Source: Saccharospirillum sp.
Lineage (GTDB): Bacteria > Pseudomonadota > Gammaproteobacteria > Pseudomonadales > Natronospirillaceae
Length of the DNA: 64,000 nt
Assembly (NCBI GenBank): GCA_018402545.1
Contig: JAGYIL010000001.1
Location: 2,728,001-2,792,000 of the forward strand
Reading direction: 5' to 3'
Part shown: one piece after another, positions 1 through 9,918 of the stretch
Position numbering within the stretch: the stretch's first letter is position 1
Layout of the letters: each line of letters begins with the position of its first letter
Made by a program: the position numbers and the translations under genes
Notes under the pieces: generated by a model
What the model was told of the DNA's origin: nothing
Database searches by the model: none
What the model saw: only the letters and a program-made list of their open reading frames with translations

Positions 1-982
1 TGGCTTCTTCAGCCAGGCGCAGGCAGGGAAACCGGGCCCGGTCGGGCTGATCAAAACTAAGCCCCAACTGGGCAGTAAACTCAAGGGCGGCACTGCCGCT
101 TTCTATACGATCCGGATAGGCCAGCCCGAACGCGATGGGGGTGCGCATGTCAGGCGAACCCAGTTGCGCGATCACCGAGCCGTCGATGTAACGCACCATG
201 GAGTGAATGACACTCTGTGGGTGCACCACGACCTCAACATCAGCCGGTTGCAAGTCGAACAGCCAGCAAGCCTCAATCAGTTCCAGCCCCTTATTCATCA
301 GGGTGGCAGAATCGACTGAAATTTTCTGTCCCATGGACCAGTTTGGATGGGCCACCGCCTGTTCAGGCGTTACCTGCTCCAGTTGCCCGGCAGTAAAGTT
401 CAAAAAGGGGCCGCCGGAGGCCGTCAGCAACACGGATGCAACACCCTGTCGCCGGTGCTCACCGGGCATGCACTGGAAAATGGCGTTGTGTTCGCTGTCG
501 ATTGGCAGCAATTCGGCACCGGATCGTTTCACCGCCGACATCAGCAGGTCGCCAGCCACCACCAGGCTCTCTTTGTTGGCCAGCAGCAAACGCTTGCCGG
601 CCCGAGCAGCGGCGAGTGACGACAACAAACCGGCAGACCCGACAATAGCCGCCATCACTACCTGAACATCCGGATGCTCGGCCATGGCTTCCAGCGCGGC
701 AGTACCGACCAGTATTTCAGTACTGGTATCAGACAGACGCGCCATCAGTGCTCGCTGGCCATTAATATCAGCCACCACGGCATAACGTGGCCGGTGCTGT
801 TCAATTTGGCGGGCCAGTAATTCGATGTTGCGGTGACCGGACAACGCAAAGACCCCAAATCGATCCGGGTGGCGGGCGATAACATCCAGGGTATTGCAGC
901 CAACGGACCCGGTAGATCCAAGCACAGTCACCCATTGGCGGGGCGCGGAGGTGGGTTCTGAAACGCCGTTTGAGATGGTCAT
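1..982 (-). CDS. dxr: 1-deoxy-D-xylulose 5-phosphate reductoisomerase (partial, C-terminus cut by window edge)
   Basis: Converts DXP to 2-C-methyl-D-erythritol 4-phosphate with NADPH, the committed step of the MEP isoprenoid pathway. My reading of the minus strand from an ATG at 982 gives an N-terminal NADPH-binding motif [16 protein letters not shown], then [12 protein letters not shown] and SEHNAIFQC, all diagnostic of IspC/Dxr. About 327 codons lie in the window; the C-terminal helical domain lies outside. The start is 2 bp after the cdsA stop, so it is co-transcribed with cdsA and uppS. Very confident. Confidence 0.95.
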   Translation of the reverse strand, partial: MTISNGVSEPTSAPRQWVTVLGSTGSVGCNTLDVIARHPDRFGVFALSGHRNIELLARQIEQHRPRYAVVADINGQRALMARLSDTSTEILVGTAALEAMAEHPDVQVVMAAIVGSAGLLSSLAAARAGKRLLLANKESLVVAGDLLMSAVKRSGAELLPIDSEHNAIFQCMPGEHRRQGVASVLLTASGGPFLNFTAGQLEQVTPEQAVAHPNWSMGQKISVDSATLMNKGLELIEACWLFDLQPADVEVVVHPQSVIHSMVRYIDGSVIAQLGSPDMRTPIAFGLAYPDRIESGSAALEFTAQLGLSFDQPDRARFPCLRLAEEA

Positions 983-984
983 GG

Positions 985-1809
985 CTAGAGGATCACCGCC
1001 AACAGGAGCACACAGAACATCGGTGTGGCAGCACAAAGACTGTCGATCCGGTCCAGAATTCCACCATGCCCCGGCAACAAGCCAGAACTGTCTTTAATGC
1101 CCCGGTAACGCTTTAGCAGGCTTTCGAACAGATCACCCAGAACGGATATGGCCACCACCAGCGCGCTGATGACCAGCAATAGTAACCATTGCACCGGTGT
1201 CAGGCCTGGCAGAAAAATAAGCGCCATCGCGGCGGACAGTACGACCGAGGTGGCCATGCCGCCGTAGACGCCGGCCCAGGTTTTACCCGGACTTACCGAG
1301 GGCGCCAGTTTGCGATTGCCGAACGCCTTGCCGGCAAAATAAGCACCGATATCTGCGCCCCACACCAGCAACATCAGCCAGGTCAGTACCAGATTGGCGT
1401 TGGGCTGCCCCTTAAGTACGTTCAACCCAAGCCAGAGCGGCAGCAACACCGGCAACGCCATCAGCAGGCGCACCCAGCGGTGCTGAATCCAGTGCTGGCT
1501 GGCCGGGTAGCGCACCACCATGACCAGTGCAAACAGCCACCACAGCAGCGACCATAAAGTCAATTGCAGCCAGGTCAGGGTGGTTCGGGTCTGCAGCCAC
1601 CACAGCAAGCCGAGCGCTGCTGCCGTCAGTACCGCCATGCCCAGACGGGTGGTCAACCGCTGAAAACCGGCCAGATTGGCCCATTCCCAGGCCCCTAAAA
1701 CAACAATGGCGCCAATGAAGGCGGCAAATCCGGTCTCCGGCAACCAGTAAATGCAGGCCAGCATTAATGGGGCCAGTACCAGCGCAGTCAACACGCGTGT
1801 GATCAGCAT
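985..1809 (-). CDS. cdsA: Phosphatidate cytidylyltransferase
   Basis: Makes CDP-diacylglycerol from phosphatidate and CTP at the inner membrane, feeding all phospholipid synthesis. The 274-residue product is strongly hydrophobic with about eight membrane segments and carries the C-terminal CDP-diglyceride synthetase signature region [20 protein letters not shown] followed by [14 protein letters not shown]. Length is normal for the family. The ATG at 1809 lies 2 bp past the uppS stop, so translation is probably coupled. It sits in the usual uppS-cdsA-dxr order. Confidence 0.96.
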   Translation of the reverse strand: MLITRVLTALVLAPLMLACIYWLPETGFAAFIGAIVVLGAWEWANLAGFQRLTTRLGMAVLTAAALGLLWWLQTRTTLTWLQLTLWSLLWWLFALVMVVRYPASQHWIQHRWVRLLMALPVLLPLWLGLNVLKGQPNANLVLTWLMLLVWGADIGAYFAGKAFGNRKLAPSVSPGKTWAGVYGGMATSVVLSAAMALIFLPGLTPVQWLLLLVISALVVAISVLGDLFESLLKRYRGIKDSSGLLPGHGGILDRIDSLCAATPMFCVLLLAVIL

Positions 1810-1811
1810 AA

Positions 1812-2567
1812 TCAGGAAGTCACTCTTTGTTCCAGTTGCTCGTCGGTTCGGCCAAAACGGCGCACCCGGCCGGCGAAACTGGCGAAGGCTCGCTGCAACG
1901 ATTCTTTGTTGAAATCCGGCCAGAACTCATCGGTGAAATAGAATTCGGTATAGGCAAACTGCCAGAGCAGGAAGTTTGAGATACGCTGCTCGCCGGCCGT
2001 TCGAATGCACAGATCCGGCGGTGGCAAATCACCCAGGGCGACCCGGGCCTGCATCGCCGCTTCGGTCACATCATCCGGCGTCAGCCTGCCACAGGCCACA
2101 TCACGGGCCAGACTTCTCGCGGCCTGGGTAATGTCCCAGTGCCCGCCGTAATTGGCAGCAATCACCAGCGTCATGCCGGTGTTGTTGACGGTCAGTGCCT
2201 CCGAGCGGGCAATGGCCGCCTGAATGGCCGCACTGAAGCCGGTCTTGTCGCCAATGATGCGTAATTTCAAATTATTCTCGTGCAGCTTCTTTACTTCACG
2301 GTTCAACGCCATCAGGAACAGCTCCATCAGGGCGTTTACCTCGTCTCGGGGGCGGCGCCAGTTCTCAGAGCTGAAGGCGTACAGCGTTAACACCTCAACA
2401 CCCGCTCTGGCACTGTGCTCAACAACGGTTCTCACCGCCTTGGCACCGGCTTTATGCCCTGAAATACCGCCCAGCAACCGTTTTTTTGCCCAACGATTGT
2501 TTCCATCCATGATAATGGCCACATGGCGAGGAACAGAACTGTCTCCTGCTGAGTGTGCTGTGGTCAT
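1812..2567 (-). CDS. uppS: Undecaprenyl diphosphate synthase (cis-prenyltransferase)
   Basis: Condenses eight IPP units onto FPP to make C55-PP, the lipid carrier for peptidoglycan and O-antigen. The 251-residue protein has the catalytic motif HVAIIMDGNNRWAK (Asp near residue 21), then YAFSSENWRRP and the C-terminal IRTAGEQRISNFLLWQ motif. The last is usually RTGGEQRISNF, so one Gly is Ala here, which looks harmless. It is separated from frr by about 180 bp that contains the frr terminator, so it probably has some promoter activity of its own or depends on read-through. Confidence 0.96.
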   Translation of the reverse strand: MTTAHSAGDSSVPRHVAIIMDGNNRWAKKRLLGGISGHKAGAKAVRTVVEHSARAGVEVLTLYAFSSENWRRPRDEVNALMELFLMALNREVKKLHENNLKLRIIGDKTGFSAAIQAAIARSEALTVNNTGMTLVIAANYGGHWDITQAARSLARDVACGRLTPDDVTEAAMQARVALGDLPPPDLCIRTAGEQRISNFLLWQFAYTEFYFTDEFWPDFNKESLQRAFASFAGRVRRFGRTDEQLEQRVTS

Positions 2568-2689
2568 AATTGTCCTTTACTGAATCAGGGCGGCGTTTGC
2601 GGATGTCTATTCGCGAGCAACCACCCTGAATCTGGCTGTTCATTTCAGCGGCGACGGCACTGTTTTATTGTGTGTGCTACGCCGTCCCT

Positions 2690-2726
2690 ACAAAAAACAA
2701 AGGCAACATGGGAATCCCATGCTGCC
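2690..2726 (-). terminator. Rho-independent terminator downstream of frr
   Basis: Read on the minus strand, GGCAGCATGGG-ATT-CCCATGTTGCC forms a strong stem (one mismatched pair) at 2702-2726, followed by a T-rich run at 2690-2701. It lies 24 bp beyond the frr stop and before uppS, so it should end or attenuate the rpsB-tsf-pyrH-frr transcript ahead of the lipid genes. Confidence 0.85.
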
Positions 2727-2749
2727 TGAGTCAAGGTCCCGTAACGGTA

Positions 2750-3307
2750 TTAAACCGTCATCAGTTCCTTTTCCTTGCTGGCCAGATGCGCCTCAACCTG
2801 AGCGGTTGCGGCATCGGTCAGCTTCTGGATCTCATCTTCGGCACCGCGGCCTTCATCTTCGGACAGTTCTTTCTCTTTAACCAGTTCCTTGATGGTGGCG
2901 TTGGCATCGCGGCGACCACTGCGGATCGACACGCGTGCTTTCTCGGCTTCAGCGCGGGCTACCTTGATCATGTCCTTGCGCGACTCTTCTGTCAGCGCCG
3001 GCATGACCACACGAATCTTGTCGCCGGACGTCGCTGGGTTCAGACCCAGATCGGCCTTCATGATGCCACGTTCGATTTCCGGCACCAGATTTTTCTCCCA
3101 GGGCACAATCGCCAGGGTACGGCCATCTTCGACGTTGATGTTCGCCACCTGCTTCAGTTGGGTGGGCGTACCGTAGTAGTTGACCATGACGCTGTCGAGA
3201 ATGGCAGGGTTGGCCCGGCCGGTGCGAATCTTGTTGAAGCCGTCATCCAGTGCGCCAATCGCTCTGCGGTTGTGCGCCTCAACTTCTTTCTTAATGTCTT
3301 CGATCAT
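2750..3307 (-). CDS. frr: Ribosome recycling factor
   Basis: Splits post-termination ribosomes together with EF-G. The 185-residue length is exactly that of the family. Visible family features are the N-terminal helix with [11 protein letters not shown], the central [18 protein letters not shown] and the C-terminal coiled helix with [20 protein letters not shown]. The ATG overlaps the pyrH stop by 4 bp (ATGA), giving translational coupling. The gene is followed by a strong terminator. Confidence 0.98.
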   Translation of the reverse strand: MIEDIKKEVEAHNRRAIGALDDGFNKIRTGRANPAILDSVMVNYYGTPTQLKQVANINVEDGRTLAIVPWEKNLVPEIERGIMKADLGLNPATSGDKIRVVMPALTEESRKDMIKVARAEAEKARVSIRSGRRDANATIKELVKEKELSEDEGRGAEDEIQKLTDAATAQVEAHLASKEKELMTV

Positions 3308-4044
3308 GCAGTTATATCCTCTACCATCAGCGTTCCTTCATTACCGCCTACCATCAGCGATATCAACGCTCCCGGTTTGTTCATATTAAAGACCCGGACC
3401 GGCATTTTATGGTCCCGCACCAGACAAACAGCGGTCAAATCCATCACACCCAACTGTTTCTCCAATGCCTCGTCATACGTCAGACGGTCATATTTTACCG
3501 CATCCGGATTGGTTCGGGGATCATCATTATACACGCCGTCGACATTCGTTGCCTTGAGTACCAGATCTGCTTCAATTTCGATACCGCGCAGGCAGGCTGC
3601 CGAGTCGGTGGTGAAGAAGGGGTTGCCCGTGCCAGCGGCAAAAATAACGACATCCCCCTGAGTCAAATAGCGAATGGCGCTGCGCCGATCGTAGTGCTCT
3701 ACAATACCGGACATGGGAATGGCCGACATCACCCGGCTGCGAATGTTGGAGCGCTCCAGTGCATCCCGCATGGCCAGAGCATTCATGACCGTCGCCAGCA
3801 TGCCCATATGGTCGCCGGTTACCCGGTCCAGCCCGGCTTCATTGAGGGCCTTGCCGCGAAACAGATTGCCACCGCCGATCACCAGTCCGACCTGAACCCC
3901 AATACCCACCAGCTGACCGATCTCCAGTGCCATGCGGTCCAGCACTTTGGGGTCTATCCCGAAGCCCTGCTCGCCGGACAGCGCTTCGCCACTGAGTTTG
4001 AGTAGAATGCGCTTATGGCGCGGGTGGGGGTCTTTCGTGGGCAT
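3304..4044 (-). CDS. pyrH: UMP kinase
   Basis: Phosphorylates UMP to UDP in pyrimidine nucleotide synthesis. The 246-residue amino-acid-kinase-fold protein starts with a Lys-rich strand [20 protein letters not shown], then has the glycine-rich [11 protein letters not shown], the UMP site [15 protein letters not shown], and [18 protein letters not shown] with [14 protein letters not shown]. It overlaps frr by 4 bp and is separated from tsf by about 205 bp containing the tsf terminator. Confidence 0.97.
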   Translation of the reverse strand: MPTKDPHPRHKRILLKLSGEALSGEQGFGIDPKVLDRMALEIGQLVGIGVQVGLVIGGGNLFRGKALNEAGLDRVTGDHMGMLATVMNALAMRDALERSNIRSRVMSAIPMSGIVEHYDRRSAIRYLTQGDVVIFAAGTGNPFFTTDSAACLRGIEIEADLVLKATNVDGVYNDDPRTNPDAVKYDRLTYDEALEKQLGVMDLTAVCLVRDHKMPVRVFNMNKPGALISLMVGGNEGTLMVEDITA

Positions 4045-4206
4045 GGTAATCTCCTAAACTGGGTCGCTGGTATCGGCAACCGGGGGACGTTAACTCCGCG
4101 CCGCTACTGTGCGACGCGAGCGTCGCCGGTGCAAGCGGGATTCGCGTAAACAGGCCCGACAGGGAGGCCGGGGCTACGCGCGGTCGGCACAGGCTTGCCG
4201 TGCAGA

Positions 4207-4236
4207 CAAAAAAAAGGGCAGTCAGACTGCCCTTTT
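4207..4236 (-). terminator. Rho-independent terminator downstream of tsf
   Basis: On the minus strand AAGGGCAGTC-TGACTGCCCTT forms a near-perfect stem at 4212-4236 followed by eight T. It starts about 14 bp after the tsf stop and would separate rpsB-tsf from pyrH-frr. The following 160 bp up to pyrH is GC-rich, with a short palindrome GCGACGC-GA-GCGTCGC and no gene seen. Confidence 0.85.
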
Positions 4237-4249
4237 TAGAAACACTTGA

Positions 4250-5116
4250 TCAGTTGCCTTTGGCAGCAGCGGCGACTTCAGCGGCGAAGTCGACTTCTTC
4301 ACGCTCAATGCCCTCGCCCACTTCCAGACGCAGGAAGTTGAGAATTTCGGCACCTGCGTTCTTCGCCAGGGTTCCGACTTTGGTGTCCGGATCCTTAACA
4401 AAGGGCTGTTCCAGCAGAGAAATTTCAGCAACAAACTTCTTCAGGCGGCCCTGAACCATCTTCTCGATGATTTCGGCTGGCTTGCCGGAGTTCTCGGCCT
4501 GGGCGGAAACCACTTCTTTTTCGCGATCCAGCACTTCCTGAGGTACCTGATCGGCCGATACGAACTGCGGGTTGATCGCAGCAACGTGCATGGCAACATC
4601 ACGACCCAGCTCTTCATTGCCACCGTTCATTTCAACGGCTACGCCAATGCGGCCGCCGTGAACATAGGTTGCAACTGTTTTGCCTTCGCCACCGAGCAGT
4701 ACAACACGGCGCACGGAGATGTTCTCACCGATCTTCTGCACCAGGGCTTCCCGAGCAGATTCCAGTTCACCGGCCATCAGGACGGCAACATCGCTTTGCT
4801 GATCGGCAAAGGCTTTGTCGGCTACGGTATTGGCAAAGTCGAGGAAGTTATCGTCACGGGCGACAAAGTCGGTTTCGCTGTTAACTTCCAGCAGCATGGC
4901 GCGGCTGTTGTCAGCGGACTGACGAGTAACGATGATGCCTTCGGCAGCAGTACGGCCTGCTTTCTTGGCCGCTTTCAGACCAGATTCCTTGCGCATGGTG
5001 TCGATGGCCGCTTCGATATCGCCGTTCGACTCAACCAGGGCCTTTTTGCACTCCATCATGCCAAGACCGGTACGCTCACGCAGTTCTTTTACCAGGGCCG
5101 CTGTGATGTTAGCCAT
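4250..5116 (-). CDS. tsf: Elongation factor Ts
   Basis: Nucleotide exchange factor for EF-Tu. The 288-residue protein begins [20 protein letters not shown], with the UBA-like N-terminal domain and the [10 protein letters not shown] core motif that contacts EF-Tu. The reading frame extends 12 codons further upstream, but ATG 5116 is preceded by a good GAGG ribosome site and matches the family N-terminus. It is co-transcribed with rpsB through a leaky hairpin. Confidence 0.98.
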   Translation of the reverse strand: MANITAALVKELRERTGLGMMECKKALVESNGDIEAAIDTMRKESGLKAAKKAGRTAAEGIIVTRQSADNSRAMLLEVNSETDFVARDDNFLDFANTVADKAFADQQSDVAVLMAGELESAREALVQKIGENISVRRVVLLGGEGKTVATYVHGGRIGVAVEMNGGNEELGRDVAMHVAAINPQFVSADQVPQEVLDREKEVVSAQAENSGKPAEIIEKMVQGRLKKFVAEISLLEQPFVKDPDTKVGTLAKNAGAEILNFLRLEVGEGIEREEVDFAAEVAAAAKGN

Positions 5117-5238
5117 AGTGTATTCCTCACTCATTAAATGGATTCGGTTCACTCGCCGGGCGCCTGTGGCACACGAGAGTCCCTACAATTCGTTTCACGG
5201 CCAGCGACAGGTGCATCGCAATCAGGCGTCTGTATAGC

Positions 5239-5262
5239 AAAAAGGGGCCTAGGCCCCTTTTT
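5239..5262 (-). terminator. Intercistronic hairpin between rpsB and tsf
   Basis: A perfect 24-bp palindrome, AAAAAGGGGCCT followed by AGGCCCCTTTTT, lies about 24 bp after the rpsB stop. It is A-rich on one side and T-rich on the other, so it can act as a terminator on either strand. In this conserved operon it probably sets the S2 to EF-Ts ratio by partial termination. Confidence 0.8.
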
Positions 5263-5285
5263 CACTTGCCTGAGCCGTGCGCCGA

Positions 5286-6032
5286 TTACTCGGCTGGGGT
5301 GTCTACAACCGCGTCAGCAACTTCAACAAATTCGTCAGCCTGGGTGGCATTGGCCGCCTTGGCTTCCAGAACAGCGTTAGCGACTGAGCTGGCGTAGATT
5401 TCGATGGCGCGAATGGCGTCATCGTTACCCGGGATTACAATGTCCACACCGTCGGGGTTGGAGTTACTGTCCACAACGCCGATGACCGGAATGCCCAGCT
5501 TGTTGGCTTCCTGGATGGCAATACGCTCGTGATCTACGTCGATCACGAACAGGGCATCGGGCAGGCCGCCCATGTCCTTGATACCACCGATGGTCCGTTC
5601 CAGCTTCTCGATTTCGCGCTCACGCATGAGACGCTCTTTCTTGGTCAGCTTGTCGAAGGTGCCGTCTTTGCTTTCGGCATCCAGATCACGCAGACGCTTG
5701 ATCGACTGGCGGATGGTCTTGTAGTTGGTCAGCATGCCACCCAACCAGCGGTGTGCCACATAAGGCATGCCGGCACGGGTAGCTTCTTCACGAATGATGT
5801 TGCTGGCAGAACGCTTGGTACCAACGAACAGCACCTTGTTCTTGGCCGCAGCCAACTCACCGATCTGTACCAGCGCCTTGTTCAGGGCCGGAACGGTATG
5901 TTCAAGGTTAATGATGTGAATCTTGTTACGGGCACCAAAGATGTATTTACCCATCTTCGGGTTCCAGTAACGGGTCTGGTGACCGAAGTGAACACCTGCC
6001 TTGAGCAGGTCACGCATAGAAACAGTAGCCAT
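5286..6032 (-). CDS. rpsB: 30S ribosomal protein S2
   Basis: Small-subunit protein needed for late 30S assembly. The 248-residue product starts [20 protein letters not shown] and has the S2 signatures [20 protein letters not shown] and [15 protein letters not shown], plus the [17 protein letters not shown] strand. The open frame extends 25 codons upstream, but the ATG at 6032 follows a GAGGATAC ribosome site and matches the family. A leader of roughly 170 nt precedes it, where autogenous control by S2 is known in related bacteria. Confidence 0.98.
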   Translation of the reverse strand: MATVSMRDLLKAGVHFGHQTRYWNPKMGKYIFGARNKIHIINLEHTVPALNKALVQIGELAAAKNKVLFVGTKRSASNIIREEATRAGMPYVAHRWLGGMLTNYKTIRQSIKRLRDLDAESKDGTFDKLTKKERLMREREIEKLERTIGGIKDMGGLPDALFVIDVDHERIAIQEANKLGIPVIGVVDSNSNPDGVDIVIPGNDDAIRAIEIYASSVANAVLEAKAANATQADEFVEVADAVVDTPAE

Positions 6033-6208
6033 AGTATCCTCACTGGTTCGGGTTAAGCCTCCACACACCCCATGATTCAACCCCTGACCAAACCTGACCA
6101 AAGGCACCCGGAATCATGTGCCGGTGCATGTGAGAGTTAATAGACATCGCCCGAATCCTGGTTGATTCAGGCGGCATTCCTTTGAACAGTCCGTCCAAAG
6201 CGGCGCGC

Positions 6209-6236
6209 TTTATACCATAAACGACGGCTGATTCAA
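6209..6236 (-). promoter_or_regulatory. Probable sigma-70 promoter of the rpsB operon
   Basis: Reading the minus strand, TTGAAT (6231-6236) and TATAAA (6209-6214) are separated by 16 bp. GC-rich sequence follows at the expected start site, and about 170 nt of leader precedes the rpsB ATG. Position and quality fit the main operon promoter. Inferred by eye only. Confidence 0.6.
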
Positions 6237-6383
6237 AGTTTTTTGGCACCAACCCAGGGCATCCCAGCCCCGCCAAACGCACCTCTCAGGGCAGCCCCGG
6301 GCGGGTTTGCGGCAGCGGTGCTGCAAGTCGCAGCCAAAAGCTTTAGAATGATGCGCCATTATTCATGTTCGCCTGGGAAACTC

Positions 6384-7160
6384 ATGTCTGTAACCATCAA
6401 GACCGCCGAAGAAATCGAAAAAATGCGCGTGGCGGGCCGGCTCGCCGCTGAAGTACTGGAAATGATTGGTGAATATGTTCAGCCGGGTGTCAGCACCGGG
6501 GAACTGGACCGGATCTGCCATCATCACATTGTCGAGGTTCAGGGGGGCATCCCGGCGCCACTCAACTACGGCAACCCGCCCTTTCCCAAGTCGATCTGCA
6601 CCTCGGTCAACCATGTTATCTGTCACGGCATACCCAGCGATGACAAGATTCTGAAAAAAGGCGACATCGTCAACATCGACGTGACCGTCATTAAAGACGG
6701 CTACCACGGCGACACCAGCAAGATGTACTTCGTTGGTGAGCCGCAGCCACACCTTGAGCGTCTGGTCCGCATCACACAGGAATGCCTGTACAAAGGCATC
6801 GAACTGGTGCGGCCCGGCACTCGTTTGGGTGATATCGGCCATGTGATTCAGCAGCATGCGGAAGCCAACTATTACTCGACTGTTCGTGAATACTGCGGCC
6901 ACGGTATTGGCGCTGTCTTTCACGAAGAACCTCAGGTACTGCATTACGGGCGCCCCGGCACGGGCATGGAACTGAAAGAAGGCATGACCTTCACCATTGA
7001 ACCCATGGTCAATGCTGGCAAACCACAATCGAAACTGCTCGGTGACCAGTGGACCGTGGTGACCCGCGACCGCAAAGCCTCGGCCCAGTGGGAGCATACC
7101 CTGCTGGTAACCGCCACTGGCGTTGAAGTACTGACCCGCCGCCAGGAAGAGTCCTTTTAA
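6384..7160 (+). CDS. map: Methionine aminopeptidase, type I
   Basis: Removes the N-terminal Met from nascent proteins; a cytoplasmic dinuclear metalloenzyme. The 258-residue product shows metal ligands in DVTVIKDGYHGDTSKMY (two Asp), YCGHGIGAVFHEEP (His) and FTIEPM (Glu), with a distal Glu near the C-terminus in SAQWEHTLLV. The open frame runs 47 codons further upstream, but homology begins at MSVTIKTAEEIEKMRVAGR, so ATG 6384 is chosen. It is divergent from rpsB, the classical arrangement. Confidence 0.97.
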   Translation: MSVTIKTAEEIEKMRVAGRLAAEVLEMIGEYVQPGVSTGELDRICHHHIVEVQGGIPAPLNYGNPPFPKSICTSVNHVICHGIPSDDKILKKGDIVNIDVTVIKDGYHGDTSKMYFVGEPQPHLERLVRITQECLYKGIELVRPGTRLGDIGHVIQQHAEANYYSTVREYCGHGIGAVFHEEPQVLHYGRPGTGMELKEGMTFTIEPMVNAGKPQSKLLGDQWTVVTRDRKASAQWEHTLLVTATGVEVLTRRQEESF

Positions 7161-7236
7161 ACCGGAACATTACCCAGAACCCTCAAGCGGACCCTTTTGT
7201 TAACGCACCGTGATGTCGTCTCTTTAGGATGAGTGC

Positions 7237-9918
7237 ATGAATCTGAATGATTATGCCGATGCTGACCTGATTGATGCAGACAGCCTGACGCAGGTAACGA
7301 CCCAAGCCCCGCCGATGAAGGCGTTGCGTCAGGCCCTGGATCACCTTTATCAGACACTGGATCGCCGCTTCCTGCAAGGCGAGCCCATACGTACTCTGGT
7401 GTTCGGCCGCACCTGGGCCATGGATCAGATTCTGACGGCAGCCTGGCACCACTTCGACTGGTTTAACGAAGAGAACATCGCCCTGATTGCTGTCGGTGGT
7501 TACGGACGCGGAGAGTTGTTGCCCAAATCCGACATTGACCTGCTATTGCTGTTCGATACCGAAACCGACATCGACGCCAACGTCGATTCAATACAGGCAT
7601 TTCTGACCCTGATGTGGGATCTGAAACTCGATATCGGCCACAGTGTCCGTACGCTGGAGGCCTGTCAGGAAGAAGCCCGGGGCGATGTCACCATCACGAC
7701 CAACCTGATGGAAAGCCGCACCCTGAGCGGCAACCCGACGCTGCGCCAACGCGTTTCCGGGTTGATCAGCCAGGCACACATCTGGCCCAGCGACGATTTC
7801 TACAAAGCCAAGCTGAACGAACAGACCCACCGCCACCAGAAGTACAACGAGACCGAATACAACCTGGAGCCAAACGTCAAAGCCGGCCCGGGCGGGCTGC
7901 GCGACATCCAGACCATCGCCTGGGTAGCGAAACGGCATTTCGGCGATACCGACCTGGCTGAGCTGGTCGAGCGTGGCTTCCTGACCGATGCCGAATACCA
8001 GGCCCTGATCGACGGCCAGGATTATCTATGGCGCATCCGCTACGCCCTGCACCATTTCAGCGGGCGCGAAGAAGACCGCCTGTTGTTTGATCTGCAGGAA
8101 AAAGTCGCCGAACAGTTCGGCTACCAGGACCGCGAAGGCCAGTTGGCGGTCGAGCATCTGATGCAGGATTATTTCCGCCAGGTATTCAAGCTGCGCGCCC
8201 TGAACATCATGTTGCTGCAACTGTTCGACGAGGCCATTCTGCACCAGAACGAAGACGACCAGCTGATTCCAATCAACTCCCGGTTTCAGGTCCGTAACGG
8301 CTACATAGAGACGCTGAACGACACGGTATTCATCCGCACGCCCTCAGCCCTGCTGGAAATTTTCGTGCTCTGTGCACAGCGCCCGGATACCAAAGGCATC
8401 CGCGCCTCCACCATTCGCCAGATCTTCGCCAACCGGCATCGCATCAATGGCAAGTTCCGTCAGGATCTGCGCAACATCACCTTCTTTATGGAGCTGCTGC
8501 GCAGCCCGGCCGGCGTATCCACCAACCTGATGCGGATGAACCAGTACGGCATTCTGGGCCGTTATTTGCCCGAGTTCGGGCTGATTGTCGGGCAGATGCA
8601 ATACGATCTTTTTCATGTCTTCACCGTCGACGCCCACACCCTGCTGACCATTCGTAACCTGCGCCGCTTTCGCCACGCCAACAACACCGCTGAATTTCCG
8701 ATTGCCACCAAGGTAATTCACCAGCTACCCAAGGTGGAACTGGCCTACATCGCCGCGCTCTATCACGACATCGGCAAAGGGCGTGGAACCGATCATTCGG
8801 TCGAAGGCGCCGAGGAAGTCCGTCGTTTCGCGCTGCGCCACCGCATGACGGCCTGGGAGAGCGACCTGGTGGTCTGGCTGGTGCGCAACCACCTGCTGAT
8901 GTCGATCACCGCCCAGCGGCTCGACATTTCCGACCCCGAAGTGATCAACCACTTTACCCAGCAGGTCGGCGACATCCACCGGCTCAACTACCTGTACGTG
9001 TTAACGGTTGCTGACATCTACGCCACCAATCCCAACCTCTGGAACAGCTGGCGTGCTTCCCTGCTGAAAAAACTCTACAACGAAGCCATGGCGGCCCTGA
9101 GACGCGGGCTGGAAAACCCCATGGACAAGGAAGAACGCATTCGCGATGTTCAGTCAGCCGCCATGGCCATGCTGCGCGACGATGGCTTTACCGAGGCGGA
9201 GATCCTGCAGCTTTGGGACAACCCGGGGGATGACTATTTTCTGCGCGAAAGCCCGGAGAACATCGCCTGGCATACCCGCGCCATCGCCAACCATGGCCTC
9301 AATGTACCGCTGGTACTGATTCGCGAAACCGACGAACACAGCTTCGCCGGCGCCACCCAGATCTTCATTTACGCACCCGACCGACCGCATTTGTTTGCCG
9401 ACATCGCCGCCTGCCTCGACAGCTGTGAACTGGACATTCAGGACGCCCGCATCATGACGTCATCGGCATCGGATTTCAGCCTCGATACCTTCATCGTGCT
9501 CGATGAGGAAGGCCACAGCATCGGCAACAACCCGGCGCGTCTGCGCGATGTACAGCACCGTCTGCTGCTCGCCATTCAGGACCCGGAAGACACCGCCACG
9601 CCCAACAGACGTCTGTCGCGCCGCCTGAAACACTTCAGCATTGCGCCGATCATTACCGTCAGTAACGACCCAGCCAATCACCGTACCGTGGTCGAGGTAA
9701 TCACCTCGGACCGCCCCGGTTTGCTGGCTGATATAGGCCGGGCCTTCAAACGCCTCGACCTGCGCATGCAAAGCGCACGCATCTCTACGCTGGGCGAGCG
9801 GGTGGAAGACGTCTTCTTTGTGGTCGACAACCAGAATGAACCGCTGCACGACTCTCACCGCGTCGCCGAGCTGCAGAAACAACTGACCGAGACCATCGAC
9901 CAGGGACAACGCCCATGA
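7237..9918 (+). CDS. glnD: Bifunctional uridylyltransferase/uridylyl-removing enzyme (PII sensor)
   Basis: Senses glutamine and adds or removes UMP on PII proteins, setting nitrogen regulation. The 893-residue protein has the expected order: a nucleotidyltransferase domain with VGGYGRGELLPKSDIDLLLL near residues 88-107, the GlnD PII-UTase linker, an HD hydrolase domain with AALYHDIGKGRGTDHS, then two C-terminal ACT domains (from about 705 and 805, the second containing VVEVITSDRPGLLADIGRAF). It lies between map and dapC as in Pseudomonas. Its stop overlaps the dapC ATG. Confidence 0.97.
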   Translation: MNLNDYADADLIDADSLTQVTTQAPPMKALRQALDHLYQTLDRRFLQGEPIRTLVFGRTWAMDQILTAAWHHFDWFNEENIALIAVGGYGRGELLPKSDIDLLLLFDTETDIDANVDSIQAFLTLMWDLKLDIGHSVRTLEACQEEARGDVTITTNLMESRTLSGNPTLRQRVSGLISQAHIWPSDDFYKAKLNEQTHRHQKYNETEYNLEPNVKAGPGGLRDIQTIAWVAKRHFGDTDLAELVERGFLTDAEYQALIDGQDYLWRIRYALHHFSGREEDRLLFDLQEKVAEQFGYQDREGQLAVEHLMQDYFRQVFKLRALNIMLLQLFDEAILHQNEDDQLIPINSRFQVRNGYIETLNDTVFIRTPSALLEIFVLCAQRPDTKGIRASTIRQIFANRHRINGKFRQDLRNITFFMELLRSPAGVSTNLMRMNQYGILGRYLPEFGLIVGQMQYDLFHVFTVDAHTLLTIRNLRRFRHANNTAEFPIATKVIHQLPKVELAYIAALYHDIGKGRGTDHSVEGAEEVRRFALRHRMTAWESDLVVWLVRNHLLMSITAQRLDISDPEVINHFTQQVGDIHRLNYLYVLTVADIYATNPNLWNSWRASLLKKLYNEAMAALRRGLENPMDKEERIRDVQSAAMAMLRDDGFTEAEILQLWDNPGDDYFLRESPENIAWHTRAIANHGLNVPLVLIRETDEHSFAGATQIFIYAPDRPHLFADIAACLDSCELDIQDARIMTSSASDFSLDTFIVLDEEGHSIGNNPARLRDVQHRLLLAIQDPEDTATPNRRLSRRLKHFSIAPIITVSNDPANHRTVVEVITSDRPGLLADIGRAFKRLDLRMQSARISTLGERVEDVFFVVDNQNEPLHDSHRVAELQKQLTETIDQGQRP

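Noticed and set aside
2672-3661. Long plus-strand open frame over frr and pyrH
   Set aside because: It is antisense to two certain genes, has no family resemblance or ribosome site, and arises from high-GC codon bias.
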